From: an uncultured Muribaculaceae bacterium
GTDB taxonomy: Bacteria > Bacteroidota > Bacteroidia > Bacteroidales > Muribaculaceae
NCBI GenBank assembly: GCA_910587075.1
Contig: CAJUKE010000002.1
Coordinates: forward strand, 1 to 64,000
Reading direction: 5' to 3'
DNA length: 64,000 nt
Shown: piece by piece, positions 1 through 8,725 of the stretch
Numbering within the stretch: position 1 is the stretch's first letter
How the letters are laid out: each line of letters begins with the position of its first letter
Notes under the pieces: model-generated
What the model was told of the DNA's origin: nothing
Databases searched by the model: none
What the model saw: only the letters and a program-made list of their open reading frames with translations
Position numbers and translations under genes: made by a program

Positions 1-177
1 CTTGTCGTCGGGGATCTGGATGCCGAATTCCTTTTCGAATTCCATGATGAGCTCTACGGTGTCGAGGCTGTCTGCGCCAAGGTCGGTGGTGAATGCTGCG
101 GTTTCGGTAACCTGGTTTTCGTCAACGCCGAGTTTGTCAACGATGATAGCTTTCACGCGGGATGCGATTTCTGACAT
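1..177 (-). CDS. acpP: Acyl carrier protein, N-terminal part (cut by window edge)
   Basis: Carrier of growing acyl chains in type II fatty acid synthesis, in the cytoplasm. The first 59 codons are present, starting at the ATG at 177 (MSEIASRVKAII...). The family's DSLD motif is intact; its serine is the 4'-phosphopantetheine attachment site. ACPs are usually about 78 residues, so roughly 20 codons lie outside the window. It is divergent from the sialic acid operon and has its own promoter candidate at 265-295. Identification is strong because the helix I-II sequence and the DSL motif are typical. Confidence 0.96.
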   Translation of the reverse strand, partial: MSEIASRVKAIIVDKLGVDENQVTETAAFTTDLGADSLDTVELIMEFEKEFGIQIPDDK

Positions 178-264
178 GATAACTGATGTTTAAAATTTTG
201 AATAGTCGGTATTTGGGAAGCGCGGGAGCGACTCATCAGTCGGTAGTTTCCCGCATTTCGGCTG

Positions 265-295
265 CAAAATTACAAAAAACCTTTCAATTGTCAAC
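265..295 (-). promoter_or_regulatory. Promoter candidate for acpP
   Basis: Read on the minus strand, positions 272-265 give TAATTTTG, a full match to the Bacteroidota -7 consensus TAnnTTTG. About 20 bases upstream, GTTG at 295-292 is a partial -33 element (consensus TTTG). The start of transcription would be near 261, giving a leader of about 85 bases. Confidence 0.6.
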
Positions 296-538
296 ACTTT
301 TCCTCGAAAAATTCCTTAACAGGGCTTCACGCAAGTTCAGAGCCGTTAACATCGGCGTTAAAAATCATTAACGGGGCATCGGTTCCAGCCGTTCCTCCCC
401 GCCGCGGTTCCCGGGGGGCGGCCCGCGGCGGGGCATCCACCCCGCGACGTGAGCGCCAACCTGGATGGGTGGCCGGGGGCGTTTTCCCGAATGATTCCGA
501 AAGATTTTCCGCTTGGCCCGAAGTTTTAGGCCCCCGTT

Positions 539-570
539 GTTGCGAATTTGAGTTAAAGACGTTAAATTTG
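539..570 (+). promoter_or_regulatory. Promoter candidate for the sialic acid operon
   Basis: TAAATTTG at 563-570 matches the Bacteroidota -7 consensus TAnnTTTG, with GTTG at 539-542 as a partial -33 element, spacing 20. It predicts transcription starting near 574, about 25 bases before the transporter ATG at 599. Confidence 0.65.
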
Positions 571-598
571 TAGCCTGTAACCAAATTCAATTATCGCA

Positions 599-1900
599 AT
601 GAAGCTTTCTGAAAAGAAGTATTATCCGTGGGTGGTCGTAGGGCTGCTCTGGATTGTCGCGCTCCTTAATTATATGGACCGACAGATGCTATCCACAATG
701 CAGGCCAACATCGCCCTCGACATCCCGGCCCTGCGCAACGCCGAGGCTTTCGGCGCCCTGATGGCGGTATTTCTCTGGGTCTACGGCCTCGCCAGCCCGT
801 TTTCCGGGGCGGTGGCCGACCGCGTGAGCCGCAAATGGCTCATTGTAGGGTCGCTCGGCGTGTGGTCCGGTGTTACCTATGCGATGGGGTATTGCTCCGA
901 TTTCCATCAACTTATGTGGCTCCGCGGCGTTATGGGCATCAGCGAGGCGCTCTACATCCCCTCGGCCCTGTCGCTCATCGCCGACTATTTCACCGGCAAG
1001 GGGCGCTCCCTGGCCATCGGCCTGCATATGACGGGTCTCTACTGCGGCCAGGCCCTCGGCGGCTTCGGCTCGCTGGTGGCCACCACCTGGTCGTGGCAGG
1101 CCACGTTCCACTGGTTCGGCATCATCGGGGTGGCCTACGCGGTGCTCCTCATATACCTGCTGCATGAAAAGAAAGGCCACGGCGCTTCCGCCGCCCCCGC
1201 CTCGAAGAGCGCCGCTCCCAAGAAAAAGGAGTCGGTGGTCCGCTCCTTCGCCGTGGTTTTCAGCAACGTGGCTTTCTGGGTGATACTCTTCTTCTTCGCC
1301 TCCAGCTCGATACCCGGCTGGGCCACGAAGAACTGGCTCCCGACACTCTTCCAGGATAATCTCGGCCTTAGCATGGAGTGGGCTGGCCCGATGGCCACCC
1401 TCACCATAGCCGTGTCGAGCTTTATCGGCGTGATGATCGGCGGCCCAATCAGCGACCGCTGGGTAAAGCGCAACGTGCGCGGCCGTATCTACACCAGCTC
1501 CATCGGTCTGGCAATGATGATTCCGGCCCTGGTATTCATCGGCCTGGCCCACAACGCCTGGTTCTCGGTGATGGCCGGCCTATTCTTCGGCGTGGGCTAC
1601 GGTATGTTTGACGCCAACAATATGCCGATTCTCTGCCAGTTCGTATCCTCGCGCCAGCGCGCCATGGCATACGGCTTCATGAACTCCCTCGGAGTGATAA
1701 TGGGCGCGATCACCACCCAGCTCCTCGGCGGTCTGGCCGAGTCGGTGGGGCTCGGCATCTGCTTCGCTATGATGGGTGGCATCCTGCTCATAGCCCTTGC
1801 TTTGCAGCTGATCGTGCTCCGTCCGACCTCCGACGATATGCCCGACGAGCTCACCCCCGAGCGCCTCAACGAGGAGATAGCAACCGAAATTTCAGAATAA
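599..1900 (+). CDS. nanT: MFS transporter, probable sialic acid (N-acetylneuraminate) permease
   Basis: Inner-membrane major facilitator protein of 433 residues, the usual size, with about 12 hydrophobic segments and a charged central loop (residues about 190-215, rich in A, S and K) that fits the link between the two six-helix halves. The N-terminal YMDRQ stretch and the DRVSRK loop after TM2 are typical of MFS anion/sugar-acid permeases. The substrate is inferred from context: the next genes are a sialic acid lyase, an epimerase and a sialate esterase/mutarotase, all on the same strand, and Bacteroides nan loci use an MFS NanT. The family alone would also allow hexuronate transport. A promoter candidate lies just upstream and a small hairpin separates it from nanA. 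Confidence 0.85.
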   Translation: MKLSEKKYYPWVVVGLLWIVALLNYMDRQMLSTMQANIALDIPALRNAEAFGALMAVFLWVYGLASPFSGAVADRVSRKWLIVGSLGVWSGVTYAMGYCSDFHQLMWLRGVMGISEALYIPSALSLIADYFTGKGRSLAIGLHMTGLYCGQALGGFGSLVATTWSWQATFHWFGIIGVAYAVLLIYLLHEKKGHGASAAPASKSAAPKKKESVVRSFAVVFSNVAFWVILFFFASSSIPGWATKNWLPTLFQDNLGLSMEWAGPMATLTIAVSSFIGVMIGGPISDRWVKRNVRGRIYTSSIGLAMMIPALVFIGLAHNAWFSVMAGLFFGVGYGMFDANNMPILCQFVSSRQRAMAYGFMNSLGVIMGAITTQLLGGLAESVGLGICFAMMGGILLIALALQLIVLRPTSDDMPDELTPERLNEEIATEISE

Positions 1901-1906
1901 CAGCGT

Positions 1907-1927
1907 CCGGGGAGCCCTCGCTCCCGG
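1907..1927 (+). other. Intercistronic hairpin between nanT and nanA
   Basis: CCGGGGAGC at 1907-1915 pairs with GCTCCCGG at 1920-1927 around a CCTC loop, with one bulged G. No T-run follows. It may set relative mRNA levels or stability inside the operon rather than end transcription. Confidence 0.4.
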
Positions 1928-1957
1928 CAATAATAACCAAGCAAACAAACTCTTAAA

Positions 1958-2875
1958 ATGGAAAAGATAAAAGGACTGATCGACGCGCCGTTCACACCGT
2001 TCTACCCCAACGGCGACGTTAACTACGAACCGATTCCCGCCTACGCCGCGATGCTCAAGAAAAACGGCCTCAAAGGGGTGTTCATCAACGGCTCATCCGG
2101 CGAGGGGTATATGCTCACCGACGACGAGCGCAAGCGCCTGGCCGAAGCCTGGGTGAAAGCCGCCCCGGAGGACTTCAAGGTAATCGTCCACGTCGGCAGC
2201 TGCTGCGTGCGCGCAAGCCGTGAACTCGCCCGCCACGCCGCCGAAATCGGCGCCTGGGGCATCGGCGCGATGGCTCCCCCCTTCCCGAAAATCGGCCGCG
2301 TAGAGGAGCTCGTGAAGTACATCGAGGAGATCGCCGGAGGCGCTCCCGAGCTCCCGTTCTACTACTACCACATACCCGCGTTCAACGGCGCCTTCCTCCC
2401 GATGGTCGACCTGCTGAAAGCTGTCGACGGCCGCGTGCCCAACTTCGCCGGCATCAAGTACACCTTCGAGAGCCTCTACGAGTACAACCAGTGCCGACTC
2501 TACGCCGACGGCAAGTTCGATATGCTCCACGGCCAGGACGAGACCATCCTCCCCTGCCTCGCCATGGGGGGTGCCCGCGGCGGCATCGGCGGCACCACCA
2601 ACTACAACGGACGCGAGCTCACCGCCATCATCGACGCATGGGACCGCGGCGACCTGGAGGCCGCCCGCGACCATCAGAACTTCTCCCAGGAGGTTATCAA
2701 CGTCATCTGCCGTTATCGCGGCAACATCGTCGGCGGCAAGCGCATCATGAAGCTTATTGGCCTCGACCTCGGCCCCAACCGCACACCCTTCCGCAACGTC
2801 ACTCCCGAAGAGGAGGAGGCTATGAAGAAGGAGCTGGAGGCCATCGGTTTCTTCGAGCGCTGCAACAAGTTCTGA
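1958..2875 (+). CDS. nanA: N-acetylneuraminate lyase (DHDPS/NAL family aldolase)
   Basis: Cytoplasmic class I aldolase that splits N-acetylneuraminate into pyruvate and N-acetylmannosamine. It is 305 residues, the family norm. Visible signature: GSSGEG near residue 48 (carboxylate binding), YYYH at 135-138 with the catalytic tyrosine at 137, and IKYTF with the Schiff-base lysine at about 167. A glycine-rich GGTTNYNG segment near 210 also fits the TIM-barrel family. The spacing of tyrosine and lysine closely matches E. coli NanA (Tyr137, Lys165). It sits between the transporter and the AGE epimerase, the usual Bacteroidota nan order. Confidence 0.93.
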   Translation: MEKIKGLIDAPFTPFYPNGDVNYEPIPAYAAMLKKNGLKGVFINGSSGEGYMLTDDERKRLAEAWVKAAPEDFKVIVHVGSCCVRASRELARHAAEIGAWGIGAMAPPFPKIGRVEELVKYIEEIAGGAPELPFYYYHIPAFNGAFLPMVDLLKAVDGRVPNFAGIKYTFESLYEYNQCRLYADGKFDMLHGQDETILPCLAMGGARGGIGGTTNYNGRELTAIIDAWDRGDLEAARDHQNFSQEVINVICRYRGNIVGGKRIMKLIGLDLGPNRTPFRNVTPEEEEAMKKELEAIGFFERCNKF

Positions 2876-2893
2876 CCCATCATTCGTAATCCA

Positions 2894-4084
2894 ATGGAAA
2901 ATAACGAAATAAAGTCATACCTCGCCGAGTGGGGCAAGCGCTACCGCGAACAGCTCACCGGCGACATCCTCCCTTTCTGGCTCCGCCACGGCCTTGACCG
3001 GGTAAACGGCGGCGTCTACACCTGCGTTGACCGCGAGGGGCGTCTGATGGACGGCACCAAGTCGGTGTGGTTCCAGGGGCGCTGCGGCTTCATCTACTCC
3101 TTCGCCTACAACAACATCGAGCGCCGACCCGAGTATCTCGAAATGGCCAAAAGCTGCCTTGACTTCATCGAGGCCCACTGCTTCGACACCGACGGCCGTA
3201 TGTACTTCGAGGTGACAGCCGACGGCCGCCCCCTGCGCAAGCGCCGCTACGTTTTCTCGGAGTGCTTCGCGATTATCGCCATGAGCGAGTACTCGCTCGC
3301 CACCGGCGACAGAAGCTATGCCGAGAAGGCCCTGAAGCTCTTCAAGGACACACTCCGCTTCCTCAACACCCCCGGCATTCTCGAACCTAAGTACCTCCCG
3401 ACGCAGCCCGGCCGCGGCCATTCGGTCACGATGATTCTCATCAACACCGCCGCGTGCGTGCGCCGTGCCATCGCCGACCCGGCGCTCGACGCGCAGATCG
3501 ACAGCTCGATCCACGACCTGTTCACCTACTTCATCCATCCCGAGTTCGAGGCCCTGCTCGAAACCGTCGGGCCGAACGGCGAGCTCATCGACACCCTGGC
3601 CGGCCGCGTCATCAACCCCGGCCACTGTATCGAAACCGCCTGGTTCCTCCTCGAAGAGGCCAAGCACCGCGGCTGGGATGCCGAAATCCGCGACACGGCG
3701 CTGAAGATTCTCGACTGGTCGTGGCGTTGGGGCTGGGACGAGGAGTTCGGCGGAATTATCAACTTCCGCGACTGCCGTAATTTCCCACCGCAGGACTATT
3801 CGCAGGATATGAAGTTCTGGTGGCCGCAGACCGAGGCTGTCATCGCGTCGCTCTACGCCTACGAGGCTACCGGCGACCCACGCTACATCGAGATGCACCG
3901 CAAGGCCAACGACTGGGCCTACGAGCATTTCCCCGACCCGGTTTACGGCGAATGGTTCGGTTACCTCCACCGCGACGGCACCGTGGCCCAGGATGCCAAG
4001 GGGAACCTATTCAAAGGCCCCTTCCACATACCCCGCATGATGATCAAGAGCTCGATGCTCATCGACAATATACTCAATAAATAA
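2894..4084 (+). CDS. nanE: AGE-family epimerase, probable N-acetylmannosamine 2-epimerase
   Basis: N-acylglucosamine 2-epimerase-like (alpha/alpha)6-barrel protein of 396 residues. In Bacteroides this family replaces the bacterial TIM-barrel NanE and converts N-acetylmannosamine, released by the lyase, into N-acetylglucosamine. Motifs include RGHS (about 174-177), NPGHCIETAW with the conserved histidine near 244 and glutamate near 247, and a C-terminal FKGPFHIPRM with another conserved histidine. Its stop codon overlaps the next start as TAATG, which suggests translational coupling to the esterase/mutarotase gene. Substrate assignment is from context; the AGE family also includes cellobiose and mannose epimerases. 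Confidence 0.86.
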   Translation: MENNEIKSYLAEWGKRYREQLTGDILPFWLRHGLDRVNGGVYTCVDREGRLMDGTKSVWFQGRCGFIYSFAYNNIERRPEYLEMAKSCLDFIEAHCFDTDGRMYFEVTADGRPLRKRRYVFSECFAIIAMSEYSLATGDRSYAEKALKLFKDTLRFLNTPGILEPKYLPTQPGRGHSVTMILINTAACVRRAIADPALDAQIDSSIHDLFTYFIHPEFEALLETVGPNGELIDTLAGRVINPGHCIETAWFLLEEAKHRGWDAEIRDTALKILDWSWRWGWDEEFGGIINFRDCRNFPPQDYSQDMKFWWPQTEAVIASLYAYEATGDPRYIEMHRKANDWAYEHFPDPVYGEWFGYLHRDGTVAQDAKGNLFKGPFHIPRMMIKSSMLIDNILNK

Positions 4085-7000
4085 TGAGACGTTTTTCCAT
4101 ATTGATGGCCACGGCGCTTATATGCGCCGCGGCCATCTGCGCTAATGCGGCCACCAAGGTGGCGTGCGTGGGCAACAGTATAACTTTCGGCATGAAGATT
4201 GCCGACCGGGAGACCAACAGCTACCCCTCGCAGCTGCAACGCATGCTCGGCGACGGCTACGAGGTCGGAAACTTCGGCCACTCGGGAGCCACCCTCCTAA
4301 ACCGCGGCCACAACCCCTATATGAAGCTGCCCGAATTCCGCCAGGCGCTCGACTTCCGCCCCGATATCGTCGTTGTGCATCTCGGGGTGAATGACACCGA
4401 CCCCCGCAACTGGCCCGATTTCGGCGACGGCTTCGTGCGCGACTATCTCGCGCTAATCGACTCCTTCAAGGTGGTCAATCCCTCGGTGAGGGTCATCCTT
4501 GCCAACATCTCCCCCGTCAACGCCACCCACAAGCGGTTCCGCTCGGGCACCCGCGACTGGCGCCTTGAGGTGCGCGACGCCGTTGAGCGCGTGGCCCGCG
4601 CCTCCGGTTCCGAACTCATCGACTTCGAGACCCCGCTGCTCGACCGCCGCGACCTGCTCCCCGATGGGCTCCATCCCGACGCCGCAGGAGCGGGGCTGCT
4701 GGCCGAAACGGTGCGTGGCGCTGTCACCGGCGACTACGGCGGCCTCTCGATGGCTCCCGTTTATCAGTCGGGCATGGTGCTTCAGCGCGACCGCCCGCTC
4801 CGCGTCGTCGGTACGGCCAACGCCGGTGAGCCGGTTACCCTCACCCTCGGAGGGGAAACCTACAACGCCGTGGCCGACAACCGCGGGCGCTGGGAGGTGC
4901 TGACGCTCCCGCTGGTCACCGGCCCAGTCTACGAGATGGTGGTGGCCTCTGGCGGCAAGACTCTCCGATTCACCGACATCCTCGCCGGCGAGGTGTGGCT
5001 CGCCAGCGGCCAGAGCAATATGGCCTACAAGCTCAAGGACGAAATCGGCGCTGACGAGGTGATTGCCGCTTGCGCCGACCCCTCGCTCCGTTTCTTCAAT
5101 ATGCCCCACATCGCGCATACGGGCAATGTGGAGTGGCCCGACTCGGTGCGCCGCGCGGTCAACGAACTCGGCTACTTCCTCCCCGCCAAATGGGAGGGTG
5201 TCAACCCCGCCAACGCTGGGAACCTCTCCGCCGTGGCCTACCATTTCGCCAAGGAGCTGCGCGACAGCCTCGGGGTACCCGTGGGCGTGATTTCCAACGC
5301 TGTCGGGGGAGCTCCCGCCGAAGCCTGGATTTCGGTCGAGGCCCTCGAAGGGGAGATTCCAGAGATTCTCAACGACTGGCGCGGCAACGACTATGTGCAG
5401 AAGTGGTGCCAGCAGCGCGCCAAAAAGAACGCGGCCGAGGGGCGCCACCCCTACGAACCCTCGTACCTCTTCGCCGCAGGCATACGTCCGCTCGACAGCT
5501 ACCCCGTGGCCGGTGTCATCTGGTACCAGGGTGAGAGCAACGCCCACAACACCTATGTGCACGAGACCCTTTTCCCGTTGCTGGTGAAGAACTGGCGTGA
5601 GTATTTCGCCGACGGCGACCTCCCCTTCTACTTCGTGCAGCTCAGCAGCATCGACCGCCCCTCCTGGCCCGGATTCCGCGACAGCCAGCGGCGTATGGCC
5701 CGCGAGATTCCCGGGGTGGCCATGGCAGTCAGCTCTGACCTCGGCGACTCGCTCGACGTGCACCCCAAGAACAAGCGCCCCGTGGGTGAGCGCTTAGGGC
5801 TCCTCGCCCTCCGCGACACTTACGGCCACAAGGTAACCGCCTCGGGCCCCGACCCGGTGAAGGCTGAGAGCCGCGGCTCCTCGATATTGGTCACTTTCGC
5901 CGACGGCAACGGTATGCGCCCCGCCGAGGGCGACCGCATCATCGGTTTCGAAGTTGCCGAGATCGACGGCCTGTACTATCCCGCCGAGGCCACCGTCGAG
6001 GGTGACGGCGTGATCGCCGTGCGCTCCGACAAGGTGGCGCGCCCCCTTTTTGTGCGCTACGCCTGGCAACCCTTCACCCGTGCCAACCTCGTTAACCGCG
6101 AGGGGCTCCCCGCGTCAACCTTCCGTATGGAGGTGTCGAACGCGGGCAAAGCTGAGGATGGATTTGAGTACGGCGTTTCGGCCCCTTTCGCAGGTAGGCT
6201 CGCCGGGCGTATCATAGTGGCCGGGGGGTGCAACTTCCCCGAAAAGCCACTCGCCCCCGCGAGCCTTAAACGTTTTTATAAAGGAATCTACGCCACCGAC
6301 AGCGCCGCTGCCGGGCTTGAGATGGTAGGGGAGCTTCCTGCCGCGGTTGCCTACGGGGCTTCGGCCCGGGTGGCCGACGGCCTGGTGCTCGCCGGAGGGG
6401 TGGCCGACGGTGTCCCCTCGGCCTCCGCTTACCTCCTTCGGGCCCACGGCCCGGCGGTCGATGTTGTACCCCTCCCGTCGCTCCCCGCCGCGGTCGACAA
6501 TATGGCCGGTGCCGCCATCGGCAACGTCGTATACATTGCCGGAGGCAACATCGACGGCGTGCCGGGCAACGCTCTCTTCGCGCTTGACCTTGACAATCGC
6601 GCCGCCGGATGGAAGCGCCTCCGCGACTTCCCCGGCAATCCGCGCACCCAGCCCGTGATGGCCGCTTCCGATGGTAAACTCTACCTGTGGGGAGGTTTCG
6701 CCCCGGCTCATAAGGTCGGGAAAAAGCTCCGCCGGGCCACTCTCGAAACCGACGGCCTCCTCTTCGACCCTGCGAAAGGGAAGTGGTCACGGCTCCCGGC
6801 CCCGAAGGATGAGGCCGGAAACCCCGTCTCCCTTGGGGGAGGCGCTGCGTGCGCCCTGCCTGACGGGCGTATCGCGGCCGTCGGCGGAGTCGACAAGGAT
6901 ATTTTCCTGAGCGCGCTCAACGGCACCCCCTCCGACTATCTTTCGCACCCCGCGGACTGGTACCGCTTCAACAGGCGCGTGTTCCTTTTTGACCCGGCCA

Positions 7001-7149
7001 AATCGGAGTGGCGCGTAGCCCTCCAAAACGCTGACGCGGCACGCGCCGGGGCGGCCATCGTCCCCGACGACGGCAACGGCTTCTTCCTGATAGGGGGGGA
7101 GGTAAAACCCCGGGTTAGAACCCCGAAGATCACACATTACGATATATAA
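4084..7149 (+). CDS. Three-domain sialate O-acetylesterase: SGNH esterase + SASA esterase + NanM-like Kelch mutarotase
   Basis: Secreted or periplasmic protein of 1021 residues with a signal peptide (residues 1-22). Domain 1 (about 24-220) is an SGNH/GDSL hydrolase: GNSIT with serine 32 and DGLHPD with Asp194 and His197. Domain 2 (about 225-690) is a sialate 9-O-acetylesterase/SASA domain: GQSNM (Ser311), WYQGESN (about 480-486) and DVHPKN (His560). Domain 3 (about 692-1021) has Kelch motifs starting AGGCNFPEKPL, typical of the N-acetylneuraminate mutarotase NanM. Together it could strip O-acetyl groups and convert the released alpha anomer to beta before uptake. Bacteroidota NanS proteins with two esterase domains are known; the added mutarotase is the unusual part. 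The start overlaps the epimerase stop by one base. Confidence 0.88.
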   Translation: MRRFSILMATALICAAAICANAATKVACVGNSITFGMKIADRETNSYPSQLQRMLGDGYEVGNFGHSGATLLNRGHNPYMKLPEFRQALDFRPDIVVVHLGVNDTDPRNWPDFGDGFVRDYLALIDSFKVVNPSVRVILANISPVNATHKRFRSGTRDWRLEVRDAVERVARASGSELIDFETPLLDRRDLLPDGLHPDAAGAGLLAETVRGAVTGDYGGLSMAPVYQSGMVLQRDRPLRVVGTANAGEPVTLTLGGETYNAVADNRGRWEVLTLPLVTGPVYEMVVASGGKTLRFTDILAGEVWLASGQSNMAYKLKDEIGADEVIAACADPSLRFFNMPHIAHTGNVEWPDSVRRAVNELGYFLPAKWEGVNPANAGNLSAVAYHFAKELRDSLGVPVGVISNAVGGAPAEAWISVEALEGEIPEILNDWRGNDYVQKWCQQRAKKNAAEGRHPYEPSYLFAAGIRPLDSYPVAGVIWYQGESNAHNTYVHETLFPLLVKNWREYFADGDLPFYFVQLSSIDRPSWPGFRDSQRRMAREIPGVAMAVSSDLGDSLDVHPKNKRPVGERLGLLALRDTYGHKVTASGPDPVKAESRGSSILVTFADGNGMRPAEGDRIIGFEVAEIDGLYYPAEATVEGDGVIAVRSDKVARPLFVRYAWQPFTRANLVNREGLPASTFRMEVSNAGKAEDGFEYGVSAPFAGRLAGRIIVAGGCNFPEKPLAPASLKRFYKGIYATDSAAAGLEMVGELPAAVAYGASARVADGLVLAGGVADGVPSASAYLLRAHGPAVDVVPLPSLPAAVDNMAGAAIGNVVYIAGGNIDGVPGNALFALDLDNRAAGWKRLRDFPGNPRTQPVMAASDGKLYLWGGFAPAHKVGKKLRRATLETDGLLFDPAKGKWSRLPAPKDEAGNPVSLGGGAACALPDGRIAAVGGVDKDIFLSALNGTPSDYLSHPADWYRFNRRVFLFDPAKSEWRVALQNADAARAGAAIVPDDGNGFFLIGGEVKPRVRTPKITHYDI

Positions 7150-7151
7150 CG

Positions 7152-7928
7152 ATGAATAACAAGGAAATAGACCTCAGTATCAGCAACTACGGCACTACGC
7201 GGGGACTTGACTACAAGATAGCCATACTCCCCTGGGGTGCCACGGAGCCCCATAACCTCCACCTCCCGTACCTCACCGATGCCATCCTCAGCCACGATAT
7301 AGCGGTTGACGCCGCCCGCGTGGCCTGGGAGAAATACGGCGTGAGGGCCATGGTGATGCCCCCTATGCCCCTCGGTGCGCAGAATCCGGGGCAGCGCGAT
7401 CTTAAGTTCTGCGTGCACTACCGCTCTGAGACTCAGAAGGCGGTGCTCACCGACATCGCGGCCTCGCTTCTGCACCAGGGCATCGACAAGCTGCTCATCG
7501 TCAATGGCCACGGCGGCAACACTTTCAAGGGTATGATTCGCGACCTCTGCATCGATATGCCCGATATGCTCATAGCAACCAGCGAATGGTTCAAGGTATG
7601 CCCCGCAAAGGAGTATTTCGACGACCCGGGCGACCATGCCGACGAGCTGGAGACCTCAGTGATGATGCACTACCACCCCGAACTGGTAAATCTCGCCGAG
7701 GCCGGGGCCGGGAAGGCCGGGGGCTTCGCTCCCGACAGTCTGCGCCGCGGCGCCGCCTGGATACCCCGCGACTGGAGCCGCGTGTCGGTCGACACAGGTA
7801 TCGGTTCCCCGGCGGCGGCTACCGCCGAGAAAGGCGCGCGGTTCGCTGCCGCGGTGGCCGAGGCTTACGCCCTGCTCCTCCGCGACCTTACCGATGGGGG
7901 CGATCTCTACCTCCCTATCCCAACCTGA
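7152..7928 (+). CDS. Creatininase-family metal-dependent amidohydrolase
   Basis: Cytoplasmic protein of 258 residues, the usual family length, with no signal peptide. The metal-site signature is intact: WGATEPHNLHLPYLTD near residues 30-45 (Glu, His, Asp ligands), NGHGGN near 118-123, and GDHADELETS near 160 with the conserved glutamate. Family members hydrolyse cyclic or linear amides (creatininase, FAPy deformylase ArfB, mycofactocin peptidase MftE), so the exact reaction cannot be read here. It starts two bases after the esterase/mutarotase stop and is clearly the last gene of the sialic acid operon, which suggests an amide of sialic acid or N-acylmannosamine as substrate. Its 3' end overlaps convergent truA by 14 bases. 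Confidence 0.85.
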   Translation: MNNKEIDLSISNYGTTRGLDYKIAILPWGATEPHNLHLPYLTDAILSHDIAVDAARVAWEKYGVRAMVMPPMPLGAQNPGQRDLKFCVHYRSETQKAVLTDIAASLLHQGIDKLLIVNGHGGNTFKGMIRDLCIDMPDMLIATSEWFKVCPAKEYFDDPGDHADELETSVMMHYHPELVNLAEAGAGKAGGFAPDSLRRGAAWIPRDWSRVSVDTGIGSPAAATAEKGARFAAAVAEAYALLLRDLTDGGDLYLPIPT

Positions 7929-8676
7929 CGGGGTAGGGGTACCGTATGTTATAAAGGAAAAGAGGCGAGGCGGGCATCGAGGTGCCGGCAGCGCATCTGT
8001 CGCGACGCTCGATGACTTCCCTGAAGCCGTCGAGCGTCAGCTTTCCGCGCCCTACCTCCACGAGGGTGCCGACAACCGCCCTTACCATATTGCGAAGGAA
8101 GCGGTCGGCGCTTATCTGGAAGCACCAGTGGCCGGGAGCCTCCAGCGGGAACCAGCGTGCCTCGGTGACGCGGCAAATGTTGGTCTTTACATCGGTGTGC
8201 AGCTTCGAGAATGAGGTGAAGTCGCTTGTTTCGAGCAGTATCTTCCCCGCCTCGTTCATAGCCTCGAAGTCGAGCCGCGGCGAGGCCTGCCACGACAGCC
8301 CCCCGGCGAACGGGTCCTTGACCGTGTGCGCGAAGTAGCGGTAGGTGCGCTCCGTGGCGTCGAAGCGGGCGTGGGCCTCAGGGTGCATGGGGGTTATGGC
8401 GTAGATGGCTATGTCGCGGCCGAGGATACTGTTGAGCGCCTTTACGGCGGCGGTGTCGTCGGTAAGCGGCTCGGGCAGGTCGCAGTGGGCTATCATCATC
8501 GAGGCATTGACCCCGGCGTCGGTACGCCCCGCGCCGGTTACGGGCACCTCGGTGCGGAAAAACTTCCCCATGGCCTCCTCTATGGCCTGCTGGACGCTGA
8601 TGTCCTGCGGCTGGCGTTGCCAGCCGTGGAAATTAGCGCCCAGATAGGCCAGATGTATGAAATGCCTTGTCGACAT
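7915..8676 (-). CDS. truA: tRNA pseudouridine(38-40) synthase
   Basis: Isomerises uridines 38-40 in the anticodon arm of tRNAs. The 253-residue protein has the family N-terminus (YLGANFHGWQRQP) and the active-site GRTDAGVNA loop with catalytic Asp53. A C-terminal FLRNMVRAVVGTLVEVGRG segment is typical of TruA. It lies 49 bases downstream of speA on the same strand and may be co-transcribed with it. Its last 14 bases overlap the convergent creatininase-family gene. Confidence 0.95.
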   Translation of the reverse strand: MSTRHFIHLAYLGANFHGWQRQPQDISVQQAIEEAMGKFFRTEVPVTGAGRTDAGVNASMMIAHCDLPEPLTDDTAAVKALNSILGRDIAIYAITPMHPEAHARFDATERTYRYFAHTVKDPFAGGLSWQASPRLDFEAMNEAGKILLETSDFTSFSKLHTDVKTNICRVTEARWFPLEAPGHWCFQISADRFLRNMVRAVVGTLVEVGRGKLTLDGFREVIERRDRCAAGTSMPASPLFLYNIRYPYPVRLG

Positions 8677-8725
8677 ACGGGGTGATGATGGCGTGGGATT
8701 TAGAGCTTGTCTTTAAACAAGTGGT

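Larger units (their letters stand above)
178..598. other. Divergent intergenic region acpP/nanT with hairpins
   Basis: This 421-base stretch has no convincing gene. It holds a promoter candidate for each flanking gene. Between them lies a perfect 11-base inverted repeat (397-407 with 423-433, loop of 15) and a 7-base repeat CCGTTAA/TTAACGG around 344-374. Neither stem is followed by a T-run, so they are not simple Rho-independent terminators; they could be operators or structured leader parts. Confidence 0.5.

Noticed and set aside
4453..5763. A long minus-strand frame opposite the sialate esterase
   Set aside because: The translation has no domain and mirrors the codon positions of the real gene.
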